DNA of 64,000 bases from Stenotrophomonas maltophilia. GTDB taxonomy: Bacteria; Pseudomonadota; Gammaproteobacteria; Xanthomonadales; Xanthomonadaceae. The notes below the pieces were generated by a model. It was not told the origin of the DNA. It worked only from the letters and a program-made list of their open reading frames with translations, and did no database searches. The DNA lies in assembly GCA_002363385.1 (NCBI GenBank), contig DEVL01000006.1, positions 186,001 to 250,000 on the forward strand. The letters are read 5' to 3'. This document shows, one piece after another, positions 59,986 to 64,000 of the stretch; within the stretch, counting starts at the first letter, position 1; each line of letters begins with the position of its first letter. Position numbers and translations under genes: made by a program.

Positions 59986-62031
59986 CTAGAGCTTCAGGTT
60001 CAACGACACATACGCCGAGCGCCCCGGTGCCGGTGAGAACATCGGCTGGTCAGCACCGCCCCAGAAGAAGTTGTCGTACCACGCATACGCGTAATCACGG
60101 CCGGTCAGGTTCTTCACCTGCACGTCCACGCTCAGCCGCTCGGACAGCCGATACGACGCGCTGGCATCGAGCACCGCGAAGGCACCGAACTTGCCTTGCG
60201 TGTTGCGCTCTTCAATGTAGTAGTCACCCTGCATCCGGCCCTGCAGGCCGAAGGCCCAGCGTTCGTTGGTACGGTAGTCCACGCCGATGTTGCTGATGTA
60301 GCGCGGTGTGGCGATGACTTCGTTACCCGCCAGGGCGGTACCGTCGGTAGTAAAGGCGCTGACCACCTTGGCCTGTTGGATGGCGTGCGAGCCCCACAGC
60401 GTCCAGTGGTCGCCCAGGCGTGCGGTGAGCTGCAGATCGACACCTTCGCGACGGGTCTGGCCCAGGCCGACCGAGGTGCCGGTGGCCGGCATGTTGGCGA
60501 CCTCGTCGGTTGCATCCTGGCGCCACACCGCGATGCGCGCGTCGGTACCGACGGCCGGGGTGAACTTGATGCCGACCTCCTTGCCGGTATTGATCGAGGG
60601 CCGGAAGGTCGCTTGGCCGGCGGTGAGGTAGGCCGGTGCGGTGGAGCCGGTCAGTACCTGGAACGTCCGGCCCCAGTTGGCGTAGACGTTGAGGGCCGGG
60701 GTGATGGCATAGACCACGCTGAGCTTGGGCTGCTCGATCGTGCCGTAGTGCTGCAGCGGAGCGGTGACGCCACCGGGCAGGCGGGTGCTGCCGGAGAAGC
60801 GATCGACGCGGTAGGCCGGCACGATCTTCAACGCGGAGGTGGGCTGATACACGGCCTGCACGTAAGCACCGAGGTTGTCCAAGGTGTAACGGTCATCGTT
60901 CTGGATCCGCGCCGGGGTCGAGAAGTCGGTCGGGACGGCGTGGTTGTAGCGCAGGCGGCGATACGTGTTGTCCTGATGCTCGGCGTTGAGGCCGCCCTCG
61001 ACTGTCAGCGCAGGCGTGGCCGCCCAGGTCAGCGTACTGAGCAGGCCGGTCTGTTTCTCATCCCACTGGCGGCGCTGGCGGGGCGCGTTGCCGGGCACGT
61101 AACGGGTGAAGGTGACCTGCCGGTCGTCCTCGTAGCGGTTGTAGTACAGCTTGTTGCTGACATGCACGGTGTCGCTCAACTGCAGGTCCAGATGGGTGCT
61201 GAGGTGGCGCATGTCGCGGTCGTCGGCATCGTTGGCATTCTTGAGCGCCGATCCGCGGCGGTCGGTGGCCAACTCATCGGCGGTCATGAAGCCGGGCTCA
61301 TCCGCCTCGTGGTGGTACACGCGTGCGATAAGGCCAACATTGAACAGCTCATCGTCGCCGCTGTAGAACCACTTGCCGCCGAGGGAGTACTTCTTCGAGC
61401 GGTCATGGTCGCGGTAGCCATCGGAGGCCTGCGAGGCCAGGAAGTAGTTCTGGGCGACACCATTCGTTTCGCGACCGATCGCGACCTGGGCTTCGCGGGT
61501 GTTGTAGCTGCCGTAGGTGAGCCGCGCATCGGTGTAGTTGCCGCCCTGACGGGTGCCGAGATTGATGTTGCCGCCAATGTTGTGCAGGCCGTAGCGCGGG
61601 TCGTTGGTACCACGCACGACCTCGATGTAGTCGATGTCCAGCGGGAACACCATGTCGATGAAGCGCTGGTTGCCGCTGTTGACGTTGCTGGGGATGCCGT
61701 CGATCAGGATCTTGATGCCGTTGAGGTAACCCTCGCCATTGAACGCCCGGAAGGTGGCCTTGCCGGATTCCGCGCCCTGGCGGGTTTCGGTCAGCTGCAT
61801 GCCCGGCATCTGGCCGAGCAGCTCCCAGCTGTTGGACACGTTCTTCTCGTGTACCTGGTCGCCGCCCATCACATCCACCGAGGTCAGCACACGGCTGGCG
61901 GCCAAGGGGCGGTGCGAGCCTTCGCGCACGTGCACGCTGCCCAGGGTGATCGCAGCATCGCCGGACTGTGCGCGCGCTTCGCCTGCGCACAGGGTCGCCA
62001 ATACGGCGGACACCATTGCCTTGGTTCTCAT
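59986..62031 (-). CDS. TonB-dependent receptor, probably zinc-regulated
   Basis: 681 residues. Signal peptide about 1-21 (CAGEARAQ). The plug carries NSWELLGQMPGMQLTETRQGAES, YLNGIKILIDGIPSNVNSGNQRFIDMVFPLDIDYIEVVRGTNDPRYGLHNIGGNINL; the barrel ends in SAYVSLNLKL, with Leu instead of the usual terminal Phe. A strong Zur-like box stands 75 bases upstream, so a zinc-uptake receptor (ZnuD/ZrlA type) is the best guess; no partner metal gene is in the window. It is convergent with the AI-2E gene and not visibly part of the glycoside regulon. Confidence 0.85.
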   Translation of the reverse strand: MRTKAMVSAVLATLCAGEARAQSGDAAITLGSVHVREGSHRPLAASRVLTSVDVMGGDQVHEKNVSNSWELLGQMPGMQLTETRQGAESGKATFRAFNGEGYLNGIKILIDGIPSNVNSGNQRFIDMVFPLDIDYIEVVRGTNDPRYGLHNIGGNINLGTRQGGNYTDARLTYGSYNTREAQVAIGRETNGVAQNYFLASQASDGYRDHDRSKKYSLGGKWFYSGDDELFNVGLIARVYHHEADEPGFMTADELATDRRGSALKNANDADDRDMRHLSTHLDLQLSDTVHVSNKLYYNRYEDDRQVTFTRYVPGNAPRQRRQWDEKQTGLLSTLTWAATPALTVEGGLNAEHQDNTYRRLRYNHAVPTDFSTPARIQNDDRYTLDNLGAYVQAVYQPTSALKIVPAYRVDRFSGSTRLPGGVTAPLQHYGTIEQPKLSVVYAITPALNVYANWGRTFQVLTGSTAPAYLTAGQATFRPSINTGKEVGIKFTPAVGTDARIAVWRQDATDEVANMPATGTSVGLGQTRREGVDLQLTARLGDHWTLWGSHAIQQAKVVSAFTTDGTALAGNEVIATPRYISNIGVDYRTNERWAFGLQGRMQGDYYIEERNTQGKFGAFAVLDASASYRLSERLSVDVQVKNLTGRDYAYAWYDNFFWGGADQPMFSPAPGRSAYVSLNLKL

Positions 62032-62105
62032 CTATCTGGGCCTTTCAGGAGCAGGTGGGACAAGGCGTGGACGAGCAGACGTCGTTCGTCTGCCATCCCG
62101 TCCTG

Positions 62106-62128
62106 TAAAAGAAATAATATAACATTGC
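62106..62128. promoter_or_regulatory. Zur-like box upstream of the TonB receptor
   Basis: The 23-bp AT-rich site ending TATAACATTGC matches the gammaproteobacterial Zur consensus GAAATGTTATAnTATAACATTTC at 17 of 22 positions, ten of eleven in the right half. It is an island of A/T in GC-rich DNA. Confidence 0.55.
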
Positions 62129-62253
62129 AGTTCGAGGTCATTCCATCCCTGCGCGCCGCTTCACGGATCCGGCTTGAAGCACCCGTCCATCGGGCTTATA
62201 ACGCCGCTGAAGGGCGCTGCCAGCCGGGCCGCCCATGGCGATCGGTGAACACG

Positions 62254-62715
62254 ATGACCCCGTCCAATGGCCGTTCAACCCCGCGTGCTGCAACCACCAG
62301 CGAGCCGTCCGCATCGCAGCAGATCGATGCCCGCATCCAGTCGCTGGACGATTGGCGCGGCCAGACCCTGGCGCGCATCCGCAGCCTGATCCATCAGGTG
62401 GATTCGGAGGTGATGGAAACCTGGAAGTGGCGAGGCGTGCCGGTGTGGGAGCACAACGGCATCCTGTGTACCGGTGAGACCTACAAGGCGGCCGTGAAGC
62501 TGACCTTCGCCAAGGGCGCATCGCTGCCCGATCCCAGGGGGTTATTCAACGCGAGCCTCGAAGGTACTACCCGCCGCGCCATCGATCTGCATGAGGGCGA
62601 CACGATCAACGCCACCGCGTTCAAAGCGTTGATCCGGTCGGCGATCGCCCTGAATGACACGGCGAAGGCCTCGCGTGCACCACCGCGCACGAAGGTGACG
62701 CAGCGCTTTGCCTGA
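62254..62715 (+). CDS. DUF1801-family protein
   Basis: 153 residues, cytosolic. The DUF1801 (YdhG-like) pattern is present: RIQSLDDWRGQTLARIRSLIHQVDSEVMETWKWRGVPVWEHNGILCTGETYKAAVKLTFAKGASLPDPRGLFNASLEG. Function unknown; relatives are called iron-chaperone-like without strong proof. The ATG at 62254 has GGTGAACACG upstream. It appears monocistronic. Confidence 0.85.
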   Translation: MTPSNGRSTPRAATTSEPSASQQIDARIQSLDDWRGQTLARIRSLIHQVDSEVMETWKWRGVPVWEHNGILCTGETYKAAVKLTFAKGASLPDPRGLFNASLEGTTRRAIDLHEGDTINATAFKALIRSAIALNDTAKASRAPPRTKVTQRFA

Positions 62716-62762
62716 ATCATCCCGAACGCCTGCACTGGAATGCGCGGCCTGAATCAGGAACG

Positions 62763-63926
62763 ATGGCAGGGTTTGTCCCCCAACGTTTCCAGGATGTGCC
62801 TGTGCTGAGTGTGATCGGCTGTTTGCTTGCGTTGTATCTGGTGTGGCGGCTGATCTGGCCGCTGCGAGTGTCACTTCCGGTCAGAATCGTGCTGGGCTTG
62901 CTGGTGGTGGCGCTGGCGCTGCACCACCGGATCGTGGCCCAGTTCGCCGGGACCATGGCCTCGCCCGAGATTCCCAAGGCGGTGATTGCGGTGCTCGCGA
63001 CTGGATTCACCACGCTGCTGCTCAGTGCCGTATTCGTGCTGGCGCTGGATGCGCTGCTGCTGATCGCACGCCTGGTCCGCGCGCGGCGCGTGCTGCCGCT
63101 ACTACGGGCGGCGTGGCTGCGACCGGCAGCGGGGACGCTGGCGCTGCTGCTGTCCGCCTATGGCATCTGGCAGGGCATGGCGGTGCCCAAGCCGCGCCAG
63201 ATCGAGGTGGCGATCGACGGGCTGCCCGCCGCATTCGACGGCTACCGCGTGCTGCAGCTCACCGACATTCACGCCAGCCGCCTGCTCACCGGTGCCTGGG
63301 TGGAGAAGGTGGTAGCCGAGAGCAACGCGCTGCACCCGGACCTGGTGGTGATCACCGGTGATCTGATTGACGGCACGGTCAGCGCCCGCGCCAACGATTT
63401 CGCGCCGCTGGCCAGGCTGCGCGCGCCCGATGGCGTCGTCGCGATCACCGGCAACCATGAGTACTACGCGCAGTACGCCGACTGGATGCAGGCCTTCCGT
63501 GGGCAGGGCATGCAGGTGCTGGAGAACAGCCACACCCAGGTGCAGCGTCAGGGCGGCATCCTGACCATTGCCGGCGTCACCGATCCGGTGGCTGTGCGTT
63601 ATGGCCTGCCCATGCCGGACCTGGGCGCGGCGCTGGCCGGTGCGGATCCGCGGGCGCCGGTGATCCTGCTCGACCATCGCCCGGTGGAGGCACGCGCCAA
63701 CGCCGCGATGGGCGTGGCGCTGCAGCTCTCCGGCCACACGCATGGCGGCCACATCCTCGGCATGGACCAGCTGGTCAAGCGCGCCAATGGCGGCTTTGTG
63801 TCCGGCCGCTATGAGGTGGATGGCATGACCTTGTATGTCAGCAACGGTGCTGGCTTGTGGCCCGGCTTTGCCACACGGATCGGCGTGCCCTCGGAGATCA
63901 CCCTCATCACGCTGCGGCCGCGCTGA
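62763..63926 (+). CDS. Membrane-anchored metallophosphoesterase (YkuE-like)
   Basis: 387 residues. Four membrane segments (about 14-33, 40-57, 72-103, 123-138) precede a calcineurin-like phosphoesterase domain: LTDIH (D168, H170), GDLID (199-203), GNHEY (230-234) and GHTHGG (H325, H327). The catalytic part should face the periplasm. Relatives hydrolyse UDP-diacylglucosamine-like or phospholipid phosphoesters, but the substrate is not readable here. The stop overlaps a following ATG (TGATG). Confidence 0.92.
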   Translation: MAGFVPQRFQDVPVLSVIGCLLALYLVWRLIWPLRVSLPVRIVLGLLVVALALHHRIVAQFAGTMASPEIPKAVIAVLATGFTTLLLSAVFVLALDALLLIARLVRARRVLPLLRAAWLRPAAGTLALLLSAYGIWQGMAVPKPRQIEVAIDGLPAAFDGYRVLQLTDIHASRLLTGAWVEKVVAESNALHPDLVVITGDLIDGTVSARANDFAPLARLRAPDGVVAITGNHEYYAQYADWMQAFRGQGMQVLENSHTQVQRQGGILTIAGVTDPVAVRYGLPMPDLGAALAGADPRAPVILLDHRPVEARANAAMGVALQLSGHTHGGHILGMDQLVKRANGGFVSGRYEVDGMTLYVSNGAGLWPGFATRIGVPSEITLITLRPR

Positions 63927-64000
63927 TGGCGTGTGGATGCGTCATGCCCGGCGTCGTGCTGCCGGATACCGAAGCGTGGATGGTGCGCGATCCCACCGGC
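63926..64000 (+). CDS. Possible next gene of the operon, start only
   Basis: An ATG overlaps the phosphoesterase stop by one base, the same coupling used elsewhere in this genome, and stays open for 25 codons to the window edge (ending MPGVVLPDTEAWMVRDPTG). A second ATG at 63944 is in frame. Too short to assign; an esterase-like start is possible. Confidence 0.4.
   Translation, partial: MACGCVMPGVVLPDTEAWMVRDPTG

Noticed and set aside
59972..59987. Terminator between the AI-2E and TonB receptor genes
   Set aside because: Only a 6-bp stem (AGGGCC/GGCCCT) without a T-run.
58947..62031. AI-2E transporter and downstream TonB receptor as parts of the 3-keto-glycoside pathway
   Set aside because: Neither has the TGCAATCGATTGCA operator; the receptor has a Zur-like box and the AI-2E gene merely overlaps the regulator gene.

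Overview
The window is a GC-rich, densely coded stretch of a gammaproteobacterial chromosome from the Xanthomonadaceae, most likely Stenotrophomonas. Four things point there: a fused aspartokinase/diaminopimelate decarboxylase (LysAC), the MurL-MurD2 route for D-glutamate in peptidoglycan, many large TonB-dependent receptors tied to sugar loci, and small GTAG-headed palindromes (SMAG-type REP elements) between genes. I saw no phage, insertion sequence, CRISPR array, rRNA or tRNA.

Layout. 0-5.2 kb: iron uptake. A FepA-like receptor (cut by the window edge) and a piuA-piuC-sel1 operon, each receptor preceded by a small Ala/Pro-rich membrane protein; a Fur-like box lies near 0.83 kb. 5.2-11.9 kb: the suf Fe-S assembly operon (Rrf2 regulator, sufB, an LprI-like gene, sufC, sufD, sufS), ended by a terminator and followed by a GNAT enzyme and a Rieske ferredoxin. 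12-18.4 kb: single housekeeping or stress genes (SET-domain protein, DJ-1/PfpI protein, DUF1439, DUF3861, HU-like protein with a histone H1-like tail, OsmC, secreted amidohydrolase, PhzF). 18.5-26.7 kb: lysAC, murL, murD2, a SUKH protein, a dienelactone hydrolase and ispB.

27-40.1 kb is a maltodextrin utilisation locus: cytoplasmic GH13 alpha-glucosidase, TonB receptor, periplasmic GH97, a six-hairpin glycosidase-like protein, an MFS sugar symporter and a periplasmic GH13 amylase. Three of its promoters carry the same 14-bp near-palindrome with core ATACGTAT. A LacI-family regulator at 46.7 kb is the only candidate regulator in the window that has no operator of its own assigned. Between the alpha-glucosidase and the receptor lies a 0.7-kb repeat-rich spacer with two microsatellites and two long inverted repeats. 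40.3-46.7 kb holds an SseB-like protein and an operon of ECF-like sigma factor, membrane protein (possible anti-sigma), ABC ATPase and an ABC-permease/M1-peptidase fusion.

49.1-59.0 kb is the most interesting part. Two convergent operons, each starting at an identical perfect palindrome TGCAATCGATTGCA placed at the same phase against the -10 element, encode an FAD/Fe-S GMC dehydrogenase with its Tat-carrying small subunit and a cytochrome c, a secreted DUF1080 (3-keto-glycoside hydrolase type) protein, three sugar-isomerase-fold proteins (two exported, one cytosolic), a Gfo/Idh/MocA oxidoreductase and an MFS permease. A LacI regulator gene sits beside one operator. I read this as an inducible oxidise-then-cleave pathway for glycosides: 3-keto oxidation in the periplasm, non-classical glycosidic bond cleavage, uptake and reduction. 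The end of the window has an AI-2E-type transporter, a TonB receptor behind a good Zur-like box, a DUF1801 protein and a membrane metallophosphoesterase.
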